Positions 1 through 6,831 of a stretch of 11,321 nucleotides of DNA are shown piece after piece. A model generated the notes under the pieces. It was not told the DNA's origin. It made no database searches and was given only the letters and a program-made list of their open reading frames with translations. Source of the DNA: JBMSHD01 sp049416425 (GTDB taxonomy: Bacteria > Pseudomonadota > Gammaproteobacteria > Francisellales > Francisellaceae); contig JBMSHD010000075.1 in assembly GCA_049416425.1 (NCBI GenBank), positions 1-11,321 of the forward strand, read 5' to 3'. Position numbers and translations under genes: made by a program. Position 1 is the stretch's first letter. Each line of letters starts with the position of its first letter.

Positions 1-264
1 TCCCTCCCCTTGGGATCAAGGGGAGGTTAGGTGGGGTTAGATAAACTATCGTTTTAAACTAATAATGCGTAAAGAGCTATTCATGAATATGATTGTTATT
101 CATTCTTTTACAGAATGAATTTTACACAAGCTGGTGATGAAGAAAAGGCCGTAACGCGATTTATAAAGGAATTAAAATATTGCTGACTGGTGATCTAACA
201 AAAATATTAGATTCGGTTTTTATTAAAGTCAGTTTAGATCTCTTTGACACAAAGTATCAAAAGC
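1..264. other. Gene-free left flank downstream of panD
   Basis: No gene is recognisable here. The segment holds a REP-like palindrome (3-26), an AT-rich perfect hairpin with 9-bp arms (98-106 and 112-120, loop TTTAC) and, just past the panD stop, an 8-9 bp minus-strand hairpin (about 242-262: TTTGATAC, loop TTT, GTGTCAAA). That last hairpin lacks a T-tract, so it is at best a weak terminator or an RNA 3'-end stabiliser. A 23-codon reading frame at 115-186 (plus) ends in a TGA but has stops close upstream and no family I recognise. A coaX gene, which I would look for beside panD by comparison with Francisella, is not present. Confidence 0.6.
3..40. repeat. REP-like palindromic repeat
   Basis: A perfect inverted repeat has arms CCTCCCCTTG (3-12) and CAAGGGGAGG (17-26) around a GGAT loop, followed by the G-rich tail TTAGGTGGGGTTAG. 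This sequence pattern is that of a dispersed intergenic palindromic repeat seen in many bacterial genomes. Its position after the last gene of an operon is typical. There is no T-tract, so I do not call it an intrinsic terminator. The copy number in this genome cannot be seen from one window. Confidence 0.6.
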
Positions 265-642
265 TTAAGCATTAATCGATGAATCAATATAACGCCGAAT
301 TTCGCTGATGCCATTTTCCTCATCGACAAAAATAAGATGCGGATTATGTGCCATGCATTCCTCCTTGTCATACTCTGCATAAGAGGCGATAATAACCACA
401 TCCCCTTTAGCCACATGACGAGCCGCGGCACCATTTAAACAAATCTCACCCGCCTGCCCCAAAATAACATAGGTTGCAAAACGAGCGCCATTGTTGCAGT
501 TATAGATCTCGACTTTTTCAAACGGCAGAAGATCTGCGGCTTTACACAATTCCTTATCGACACTGATCGAGCCGTAATAATTTAAATCGGCCTCGGTGAC
601 AGTCGCCCTATGAATCTTAGATTTCAACAGTGTTCGTTTCAT
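265..642 (-). CDS. panD: Aspartate 1-decarboxylase (PanD)
   Basis: Decarboxylates L-aspartate to beta-alanine, the amine half of pantothenate, in the cytoplasm. The 125 residues match the usual length of the pyruvoyl-dependent family. Key positions sit at their canonical numbers: Lys9, the Gly24-Ser25 self-cleavage site that makes the pyruvoyl group, Arg54 (in GARFATYV) and Tyr58. The start is supported by the strongest Shine-Dalgarno of the window (AAAAGGAGG, about 9 bases upstream). The gene overlaps the end of panC by 26 bases and is the last gene of the pantothenate operon. I see no PanZ/PanM maturation factor nearby. Confidence 0.97.
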   Translation of the reverse strand: MKRTLLKSKIHRATVTEADLNYYGSISVDKELCKAADLLPFEKVEIYNCNNGARFATYVILGQAGEICLNGAAARHVAKGDVVIIASYAEYDKEECMAHNPHLIFVDEENGISEIRRYIDSSINA

Positions 643-1432
643 TTTTACCTGCCTCCTTTTTTATCAATGCCGCATCAAGTGCCATATTATCGATTAGCCT
701 CACCCCCTCTATCCACACTGCCACAAAGCGTCTGTCCTCATAGTCGCTGAGATAGTCGATTTCAACTTCAAGCTTCCTAATCTCCCGTCTTATTTCCGCT
801 AGTGATTTATTCTGTTTAAAGCATGCGGCAAATTGCCTGGCCTGTTTCAAACCCGCTTCAGACAGGCGCAAATTACGAGAGCTCAATGCCAGCCCTTCCT
901 CATCTCTGATGATCTCAACCCCGATAATATCCGTAGACAGAAAAAAGGCTTCGGCCATGCCTTTTATCAGCTTAAACTGTTGATAATCCTTAAGACCAAA
1001 ATAGGCACGATCAGCTTGAGCCAATTGCAAAAGCTTCATCACCACCGTCAACACGCCATCAAAATGCCCAGGACGTGAGCCGCCACACAGCTGTTTACTG
1101 AATTGAGTCTCACTCAATTTATAACGATAATCATCGGGATAGATAGCCCTATAATCCGGCGAGAACAAAAAATCAACGCCTTCGGCTTTTAACAGCCTCA
1201 TATCCTCTTCAAAAGTATGCGGATAACTATCGAGATCCTCCCTGGCGTTAAACTGAGTTGGATTGACAAACAGCGTCACCAGAGTCAGATCGTTATCCGC
1301 CTGGCTTTGTTTGACCAGCTCCAGATGCCCTCTATGAAGCGCACCCATGGTCATAACCACCCCTAATGACTTACCCTGTTGAAGATTGGTTCGTTTACGC
1401 CGCCATTGCTTAATATCACGAAATACCAGCAT
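617..1432 (-). CDS. panC: Pantothenate synthetase (PanC)
   Basis: ATP-dependent ligase that joins pantoate and beta-alanine to give pantothenate, via a pantoyl-adenylate, in the cytoplasm. It is 271 residues long, slightly short for the family (about 280). The nucleotidyltransferase fold is visible: MTMGALHRGH at 27-36 with the HxGH motif, FVNPTQF at 55-61, SRPGHFDGVLTVV at 119-131, GLKDYQQ at 146-152 and the KMSKS-like ALSSRN at 182-187. The segment before SRPGHFDG reads CGG. The ATG lies 17 bases inside the end of panB, and the 3' end overlaps panD, so translation of the three genes is probably coupled. Confidence 0.96.
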   Translation of the reverse strand: MLVFRDIKQWRRKRTNLQQGKSLGVVMTMGALHRGHLELVKQSQADNDLTLVTLFVNPTQFNAREDLDSYPHTFEEDMRLLKAEGVDFLFSPDYRAIYPDDYRYKLSETQFSKQLCGGSRPGHFDGVLTVVMKLLQLAQADRAYFGLKDYQQFKLIKGMAEAFFLSTDIIGVEIIRDEEGLALSSRNLRLSEAGLKQARQFAACFKQNKSLAEIRREIRKLEVEIDYLSDYEDRRFVAVWIEGVRLIDNMALDAALIKKEAGKNETNTVEI

Positions 1433-2270
1433 TGATCTTCTCCCTGCTTGATTTTACATCATAACTCTCATCGTCATTGGGATAGCTATGTTCTAAAACC
1501 GAATGATGATAGCGATTAAAGGCCTCAACAAAAGCCTTACTGCCAGCAAAAAAATGCCGCACAAATTTAGGCTTTAGATCTTTATTCATCCCTAGCATAT
1601 CCTGCAGCACCAAAACCTGCCCATCGACATAGGATCCAGCACCAATGCCAATCACTGGAATCTCGATAACGGCAGTGATCTCAGCCGCCAGATCCTGCGG
1701 CACACATTCAAGCACCACGGCAAAACAGCCGGATTTTTGCAGATCAATCGCCTGCTGTTTGAGTCTGGCCGCCGCATCGCTGTTCTGCCCTTGTACTTTA
1801 TAACCCATGCTGTGAACTGACTGCGGTGTCAAACCAATGTGTCCCATCACCGGCACCCCAGATTCAACGATATGTGAGATAACCGACTCATGACCGGTGA
1901 AACCTTCGATTTTAACCGCATTGGCACCGGCTTTAATCAACCGGTCGACAGCCTCGAGCGCGTGGACAATCCCCTTTCGATGCGACAGAAATGGCATATC
2001 GGCAACGATAAATTTATCCTGGGCACCGAAAGAGACGGCTTTGACCATCATTTCCATCATTTCAACCGTTGCATGCGTGGTATCCGGATAGCCCAAAAGC
2101 GTCATCACACCGCTATCACCGACTAAAATAAGATCGATATCTGAGGCATTGATAAGAGCTGCAAAACTATAGTCATAACAGGTCAACATCGATATTTTAC
2201 GCCGCTCATCTTTATATTGCCTCAAATCAGCAAGGGTTATTTTTTTGGATTTTTTCTGTTGCATACTCAT
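1416..2270 (-). CDS. panB: 3-methyl-2-oxobutanoate hydroxymethyltransferase (PanB)
   Basis: Transfers a hydroxymethyl group from 5,10-methylene-tetrahydrofolate to 2-ketoisovalerate, giving ketopantoate, the first committed step of pantothenate synthesis. The Mg-binding acids of the TIM-barrel family are present: Asp52 (LVGDS), Asp91 (VADMPF) and Glu122 (VKIEG). The general base Glu188 (VVLECVP) and GIGAG at 208-212 are also visible. The loop after Asp52 reads GDSGVMTLLGY rather than the more common GDSLGM. There is a charged C-terminal tail of roughly 20 residues beyond the usual 264. The start codon overlaps the panG stop as ATGA. A second ATG two codons in is an equally possible start. Confidence 0.96.
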   Translation of the reverse strand: MSMQQKKSKKITLADLRQYKDERRKISMLTCYDYSFAALINASDIDLILVGDSGVMTLLGYPDTTHATVEMMEMMVKAVSFGAQDKFIVADMPFLSHRKGIVHALEAVDRLIKAGANAVKIEGFTGHESVISHIVESGVPVMGHIGLTPQSVHSMGYKVQGQNSDAAARLKQQAIDLQKSGCFAVVLECVPQDLAAEITAVIEIPVIGIGAGSYVDGQVLVLQDMLGMNKDLKPKFVRHFFAGSKAFVEAFNRYHHSVLEHSYPNDDESYDVKSSREKINAGIS

Positions 2271-2718
2271 GATGACTCCGATGGATTGAAAATGATTGAG
2301 TGAGTTTTGATAAATGCGCGATACACCTCTTTGTACTCATCGCCGGATAACGACTCTAAATTACGGTCAATGGTCTTTTTATCGTTTCGAGTCAGCGGTC
2401 CTGTCAACGCGTTTTGATAATCTTTGGCAATATTTTCTGCCGTTTGATAGAGTATGGGGCGCAACGCCTCCAATGGTATATTGAAACGATGCTGCATTTC
2501 ATTGAAATACTTCTGCCACAGCAAGGTGGTAAAATTATTAGCCATCACACATAAGGCATGATAATAAGGTTTGTCTTCGCTGGCAATGGCGATAAATGGA
2601 TTTGAAAGCAGTGGGAAGATATTATGAAATGAATAAGATGGCAAGCCAGACGACCACGACCAACAATACAATAGCGTGGCAGGCCTGTGCCGGTTTTATC
2701 TTCAGATACCTGTCTCAT
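2267..2718 (-). pseudogene. panG: Broken panG: DUF2520-type ketopantoate reductase with internal deletion and frameshift
   Basis: The intact family uses NADPH to reduce ketopantoate to pantoate. An ATG at 2718 with AGGA 9 bases upstream opens a frame that encodes a glycine-rich Rossmann start (YCIVGRGRLACHLIHF). It then leaves the family sequence near 2640 and stops at about 2545. Another frame carries the C-terminal helical domain, beginning FHNIFPLLSNPFIAI and continuing through KPYYHALCVMANNFTTLLW to the stop at 2267. Intact proteins of this type carry a Rossmann domain of about 100 residues before that helical domain; here only about 20 residues remain between the glycine loop and it. So roughly 80-90 codons are missing and the frame is shifted. 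The TTG at 2671 that opens the downstream frame is not a credible start. The first gene of the pan operon is therefore non-functional as a reductase. Confidence 0.85.
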
Positions 2719-2778
2719 AGATCAAGTTCCTAATGGTTATTTGAGACGGTTCTTCTGCGCTTTAGCAAGAATCGCCAT

Positions 2779-2807
2779 GTTTTAAAAGGCTTGGCACTCA
2801 TTGTCAA
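2779..2807 (-). promoter_or_regulatory. Sigma-70 promoter of the pantothenate operon
   Basis: A perfect -35 TTGACA (2807-2802), a 17-base spacer and a -10 TAAAAC (2784-2779) precede the panG start by about 60 bases. Initiation would fall near 2772. It lies downstream of the hemB terminator candidate, so the pan genes form their own unit. Confidence 0.6.
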
Positions 2808-2860
2808 GTAAACCGGTTATCACCTGGCCTCTTTGAGCTCAAGCACTGATTTTATCTGTT

Positions 2861-2891
2861 ATAAAATAATAAATCGCCAATAGATTGGCAA
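2861..2891 (-). terminator. Candidate intrinsic terminator after hemB
   Basis: In the minus-strand RNA, TTGCCAA (2891-2885) pairs with TTGGCGA (2880-2874) around a four-base loop, giving 7 bp with one G-U. The T-rich tail TTTATTATTTTAT follows directly. It sits about 45 bases past the hemB stop. The stem is short and the T-tract is interrupted, so termination may be partial. Confidence 0.45.
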
Positions 2892-2934
2892 CCTGGATGC
2901 CAGCAAAACAACACAGTGACTCTCAATAATAAAA

Positions 2935-3903
2935 TTAAAGCCATGTACCAGCAACATCCAGCGCAAAATAACTCAAGATAAGCTTGGCACCGGCGCGCTT
3001 AATGCCCGTCAGTGATTCAAGCACCACAGCCTTCTCATCAATCCAGCCATTTTGAGCCGCCGCCTTAATCATGGCATATTCCCCGCTGACCTGATAGGCG
3101 GCAACTGGCAGATAAATCCGGCTGCTGACATCCTGAATAATATCAAGATAGGCTAAGGCCGGCTTGACCATGATAAAGTCGGCGCCTTCCTCGATATCCA
3201 TCAGCGCCTCTTTAATGGCTTCTTTCTTATTTTGCCAGTCCATCTGATAGCTTTTTCGATCACCGGTCGGATGAGAATCACAGGCCTCTCTAAACGGTCC
3301 ATAAAAACCGGAGGCATATTTAACGGCATAAGACATAATCATCACCTCAGACAAGCCACTGCTATCCAGTGCTTGGCGCATCGCGCCGATCATGCCATCC
3401 ATCATGCCGCTGGGAGCCACAATATCGGCGCCAGCTTTGGCATGAGAGACCGCTGTTTTCTGTAAAATTGGCAATGTCATATCATTATCGATATGATCAT
3501 CATGCACCATTCCGCAATGACCATCTGGTGTGAAGCTGCACAGGCAGACATCCGTCGCCACAATGAGATTCGGCGCCAGTTTCTTGATTTTTTTAACCGC
3601 ACGCTGAGTAATACCCTCATCATCATAGTTATCAGAGGCTAACGGATCTTTATATGCCGGAATACCAAATACCATCACCGACATGACACCAGAAGTCAAA
3701 ACTTGATTGATAATCTCATCCAAACGATCGACAGACCAGTGGTATTGCCCCGGCATGGCGTTAATTTCCTGTTTAACATCAATACCATCGACCACAAACA
3801 GCGGATACATTAAGTCACTGGCATTCAGTTTATATTCGGCAACCAGGTCACGAATCGCGCCAGTGCTTCTCAATCTTCTAGGGCGACAAACTGGAAAGCT
3901 CAT
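2935..3903 (-). CDS. hemB: Delta-aminolevulinic acid dehydratase / porphobilinogen synthase (HemB)
   Basis: Condenses two 5-aminolevulinate molecules to porphobilinogen, the second step of the common tetrapyrrole route, in the cytoplasm. At 322 residues it is full length. The two Schiff-base lysines are Lys195 (SYAVKYAS) and Lys247 (FIMVKPAL). The cysteine cluster Cys120, Cys122 and Cys130 (DVCLCSFTPDGHCG) marks the zinc-dependent class rather than the magnesium-only aspartate-rich class. The ATG overlaps the yhbY stop as ATGA, so translation is probably coupled, and hemB is the last gene of its unit. Confidence 0.97.
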   Translation of the reverse strand: MSFPVCRPRRLRSTGAIRDLVAEYKLNASDLMYPLFVVDGIDVKQEINAMPGQYHWSVDRLDEIINQVLTSGVMSVMVFGIPAYKDPLASDNYDDEGITQRAVKKIKKLAPNLIVATDVCLCSFTPDGHCGMVHDDHIDNDMTLPILQKTAVSHAKAGADIVAPSGMMDGMIGAMRQALDSSGLSEVMIMSYAVKYASGFYGPFREACDSHPTGDRKSYQMDWQNKKEAIKEALMDIEEGADFIMVKPALAYLDIIQDVSSRIYLPVAAYQVSGEYAMIKAAAQNGWIDEKAVVLESLTGIKRAGAKLILSYFALDVAGTWL

Positions 3904-4184
3904 TTTTTCTTCTTCTGTGGATTTAGACGATATAATACCGAAATATTACCGATGATCTGCACCAGTTCACAAGCCGATTTCTGGCAAATTTCATCGGTGA
4001 TCGTTCGACGTACATCGCGCTCAGCACCGGCGATTTTAACCTTGATCAGCTCATGTGCCAGCAAAGCGGCATCAATCTCGGCGATTACAGCCTCACTCAA
4101 GCCTTTATCACCGATGAGAACCACAGGTTTTAACTTGTGTGCCTGGGCCTTGAATGCCTGTTTCTGTTTCGTTGTCAATGTCAT
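3900..4184 (-). CDS. yhbY: YhbY / CRM-domain RNA-binding protein
   Basis: Small CRS1-YhbY (CRM) domain protein; the E. coli homologue associates with pre-50S ribosomal particles. The 94 residues are a complete single domain. It shows the GxxG RNA-contact loop GDKG at 25-28, preceded by KPVVLIG, and the typical second half HELIKVKIAG...ICQKSACELVQIIGNISVLYR. The tail is lysine-rich (KKKK). The ATG has AAAAAGG about 8 bases upstream. It sits between holB (38-base gap) and hemB (4-base overlap). In many relatives of E. coli it is found near ftsH instead. Confidence 0.93.
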   Translation of the reverse strand: MTLTTKQKQAFKAQAHKLKPVVLIGDKGLSEAVIAEIDAALLAHELIKVKIAGAERDVRRTITDEICQKSACELVQIIGNISVLYRLNPQKKKK

Positions 4185-4222
4185 TTTTTTACCTTTTTAT
4201 TTTAAACTGTTTTTTAGCGCTT

Positions 4223-5131
4223 TTAACCACTGTAATTCAACTCAAACAACAAAAATTCCAACATCAATTGCCGGTTGATATTACTGTTGTTATGCACTTG
4301 GGCAATGGCACATAGAATCTTCTGATAGCACTGATAAATATCTTCGGCACTGCATTTATTAGCAATATGCTGAATCATACGCCATTCATTGAAATTGGCA
4401 AGCTTATTCTGATTCACACCCAATTTAACATAATAACAATCAACCATAAGGCTTGCCAGCCAATACAGAATATCGCTGTACCGACCGCTATGCTGTCTGG
4501 CAAAATCAATCACGTTTGCCTTTTGCAGTAAGACCTGAAACAATGCGCGTCGAATCTGCCAAAAATGCTTATCGTTTTTAACTCGCTCAATAATGGCAAG
4601 ATCATTTCTTGATATCATCAATGCCTTGTCAATATCATCATCCTGCATCGCAAACTTACGCTTAAGATGCCTGCGTATCTCTTTGTCGGCAATATTGACC
4701 TTAAGAGATTGAACTCGGCTTTTCAACGTCGGCTTAAGCCCATGCATCTGCCGGCAGATCAGCAGAAAATAACTATTCTCCGGCGGCTCTTCCAAGGTCT
4801 TGAGCAAAGCATTGACCGCCGATTCATTCAAACGATCCACAGGATCGATGATAACAAGCTTATTACCGCCGGCAAAGGACTTAAGGTAAATGGGTTCAAG
4901 AACGGACTTTACATCGTCGAGCCTGATTTGTCCTTCAGGCTGAATCAGCACATTGATATCAGGATGCACAAGATCATCAAGCTTTGATAAGATAATGACC
5001 TCGGCCAGCTGTTTTAGGAGTATAGAGATATCCAGGCTTGAACCAAGATCAAGCAGGATAGCATGATGCAAGCGTCCGGAGCCTGCGGCTAGAGAAACCT
5101 TATGAACAATCGACTCTTGCCAGTCTTGCAC
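4223..5131 (-). CDS. holB: DNA polymerase III delta-prime subunit (HolB)
   Basis: Clamp-loader subunit that helps open the beta clamp and load it on primed DNA. It is a non-ATPase AAA+ protein: no Walker A motif is visible near residue 30. The conserved sensor-region block ALLKTLEEPPENSYFLLI at 108-125 is present, and the SRC motif reads SRV (138-140), keeping the arginine finger. The zinc-binding four-cysteine module, which normally lies between the first helix and the HPD motif, is absent: LAEVIILSKLDDL runs straight into HPDIN (56-60). Partly for that reason it is short, 302 residues against 334 in E. coli. The start is GTG, 4 bases after the sohB stop, with GGAG inside the end of sohB. 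Confidence 0.92.
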   Translation of the reverse strand: MQDWQESIVHKVSLAAGSGRLHHAILLDLGSSLDISILLKQLAEVIILSKLDDLVHPDINVLIQPEGQIRLDDVKSVLEPIYLKSFAGGNKLVIIDPVDRLNESAVNALLKTLEEPPENSYFLLICRQMHGLKPTLKSRVQSLKVNIADKEIRRHLKRKFAMQDDDIDKALMISRNDLAIIERVKNDKHFWQIRRALFQVLLQKANVIDFARQHSGRYSDILYWLASLMVDCYYVKLGVNQNKLANFNEWRMIQHIANKCSAEDIYQCYQKILCAIAQVHNNSNINRQLMLEFLLFELNYSG

Positions 5132-5135
5132 AAGC

Positions 5136-6131
5136 CTATCTCCGTTTTGACAACAAGGACAAAGCCGTATGATAAAGGCCTAGAAGTGGACGCTTTTTCA
5201 TCTTCCAGGTCACCTGAAAGATATCATAGTCACCGGCATTATACTTATTGGTAAGATATTCATCTGATGTCATCAGATGATCGACCAGGTTTAAAGATAG
5301 CGCCGTTTTACCAAACCAGAACTCACCGGTTGATACCTCTTCAATGTTTAGCGAAGGACGATAGGTCTCGATATGTTTTTTAAATAATCCATGGATCTCT
5401 TCCAGTTCCTGTTGAAACTTATGACGACCTTCATCGGTATTCTCACCAAACATCGTCAGTGTGCGCTTATATTTTCCGGCCGTATGAAGCTCCATATCAA
5501 CCCCTTTATTGCTCAACAGACGATGAAAGTTTGGCAATTGAGCCACTACGCCGATGGAACCAACAATGGCAAAGGGTGAGGCGATGATTTGATCGGCAAC
5601 CGATGCCATCATATAACCACCGCTGGCTGCCACCTGATCAACGGCTGCAACAAGGTGAATCTGGCTGTCTCTGAATCTTGCCAGTTGCGCCGCCGCCAGC
5701 CCATAACCATTAACGACGCCACCGGGACTGTCAAGTTTGATCACCACCTCATCGCCGGTATCTGCCACACTCAAGATGGCATTGACCTCTTCGCTCAAGG
5801 CCTCTACCTGAGTGGCTCGAATATCACCATCAAAATCAATGACAAAAATCCGTTTATGCTCTTTTTTGTGCCTGTTGGCGGCTTTCTTGACCTTATTTTC
5901 CGCCTTCATGGCTTTTTTATATTCTGCCTTAGGCAGAATATTAGACAACATCTGGTCTTTGCGCTTTTCATACTCCTTATTCAGCGCTTTGATAACCAGA
6001 CTGCCATGACGCGGCAGGCGCCCCTTAGCCAGTACAGCAACGATCAGAGCGAATCCCACGACAATAGCGGCGATAATCGTGATTGCCTCAAGCAAAAAGA
6101 AAACATAATCGATTGCCGCATTAGTCCACAT
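5136..6131 (-). CDS. sohB: SohB-type S49 family inner-membrane serine protease
   Basis: Membrane-anchored peptidase of the SppA/SohB family, thought to act on peptides or protein at the inner membrane. Residues 9-35 are a strongly hydrophobic anchor, followed by a very lysine-rich linker (about 51-93) and the S49 domain (about 95-300). The catalytic serine is Ser170 in QVAASGGYMMAS and the likely catalytic lysine is Lys222 in AGKYKRTLTMFGENT, a segment typical of SohB. Supporting motifs are LDSPGG at 133-138 and IVGSIGV at 189-195. The ATG has AGAGG 10-14 bases upstream. It sits 6 bases after sspA and 4 bases before holB. Confidence 0.94.
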   Translation of the reverse strand: MWTNAAIDYVFFLLEAITIIAAIVVGFALIVAVLAKGRLPRHGSLVIKALNKEYEKRKDQMLSNILPKAEYKKAMKAENKVKKAANRHKKEHKRIFVIDFDGDIRATQVEALSEEVNAILSVADTGDEVVIKLDSPGGVVNGYGLAAAQLARFRDSQIHLVAAVDQVAASGGYMMASVADQIIASPFAIVGSIGVVAQLPNFHRLLSNKGVDMELHTAGKYKRTLTMFGENTDEGRHKFQQELEEIHGLFKKHIETYRPSLNIEEVSTGEFWFGKTALSLNLVDHLMTSDEYLTNKYNAGDYDIFQVTWKMKKRPLLGLYHTALSLLSKRR

Positions 6132-6137
6132 GATAAA

Positions 6138-6749
6138 CTACCTCTTCTTGTAGATTTTTTTTGTTGGTTTTGGTAGGGTTCGCTGAAAAGACTCACGCTC
6201 AAAGATGCGCTTGGCATAATTAGAAATCTCACCAAGCTTTTCATCCAGCTCAACGCCAACGCTTGGCATACGGTATAAAAGTGCTGCCAGTGAACAATCA
6301 GCCAGCGTCATCGAGTCAGACATAAAAAAAGCATTCTCGGCAAAAATCGGTTCAATCGCCTTAAAACTATCAATCAATGCTTGTTTGGCTTCCTCGACTT
6401 TTTTCTTGTCTTTACCAGTTCTGATAAAAAAGAGAATCGAATACCATTCACGCTCAATTCGAGTCATAGCCAGACGCGTACGCGCACGCTCAACCGGATA
6501 ATTGGGCAGAAGTGGTGGAGCAGGATATCGCTCATCGATATACAATAACACCACCTCAGGATCATAAATGATCTCTTCGCGCTCTTTTAATACCGGCAAT
6601 CGTCCGTTTGGGCTTAAACTGTATATAAGCTCTCTATCCTCTGTTTCTGACAGCTCAACCAGTTTATAAGACATGTGCTTTTCCTCCAGTGCAATGCGTG
6701 CACGATGAGAATAAGGACAGTCATGTTTAACATAAAGTGTGATATACAT
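6138..6749 (-). CDS. sspA: Stringent starvation protein A, GST-fold transcription regulator (SspA)
   Basis: RNA-polymerase-associated regulator with a glutathione-S-transferase fold. In E. coli it contacts sigma-70; in Francisella SspA pairs with MglA to control virulence genes. The N-terminal thioredoxin-like half holds CPYS (11-14), SPNGRLPVL (46-54, with the cis-proline) and YIDERYP (70-76). The helical half holds RIEREWYSILFFI (98-110) and MTLADCSLAALLYRMP (147-162). The E. coli PHP surface motif is PAP here (76-78), as I recall it is in Francisella SspA. It is 203 residues, near the usual 210. It has its own strong promoter and heads sspA-sohB-holB-yhbY-hemB. No MglA-like second copy is visible in this window. 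Confidence 0.92.
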   Translation of the reverse strand: MYITLYVKHDCPYSHRARIALEEKHMSYKLVELSETEDRELIYSLSPNGRLPVLKEREEIIYDPEVVLLYIDERYPAPPLLPNYPVERARTRLAMTRIEREWYSILFFIRTGKDKKKVEEAKQALIDSFKAIEPIFAENAFFMSDSMTLADCSLAALLYRMPSVGVELDEKLGEISNYAKRIFERESFQRTLPKPTKKIYKKR

Positions 6750-6780
6750 CTTATTGCTTACTTTTTAAAATCCTTCGCTC

Positions 6781-6809
6781 ATCTTAAACAGTTTACATTT
6801 TAGGGTCAA
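6781..6809 (-). promoter_or_regulatory. Strong sigma-70 promoter of sspA
   Basis: TTGACC (6809-6804), a 17-base spacer and TAAGAT (6786-6781) lie in the short gap between murF and sspA. The predicted start is about 25 bases before the sspA ATG, leaving a short leader. I see no terminator after murF, so read-through from the murein genes may add to expression. Confidence 0.65.
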
Positions 6810-6831
6810 TATAACGCGCAAAAGTTCTCTT

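Noticed and set aside
115..186. Short plus-strand frame in the left flank, possibly the tail of a decayed gene
   Set aside because: It is too short, has stops just upstream, and no recognised homology.
2267..2671. Treating the DUF2520 C-terminal part as a free-standing 134-residue gene from a TTG
   Set aside because: The TTG has no ribosome binding site, its first 10-15 residues are out-of-frame translation of the Rossmann loop, and a proper ATG with Shine-Dalgarno exists at 2718 in the other frame.
5589..6176. Plus-strand 195-codon open frame
   Set aside because: It is entirely antisense to sohB and the end of sspA, which have intact catalytic motifs.
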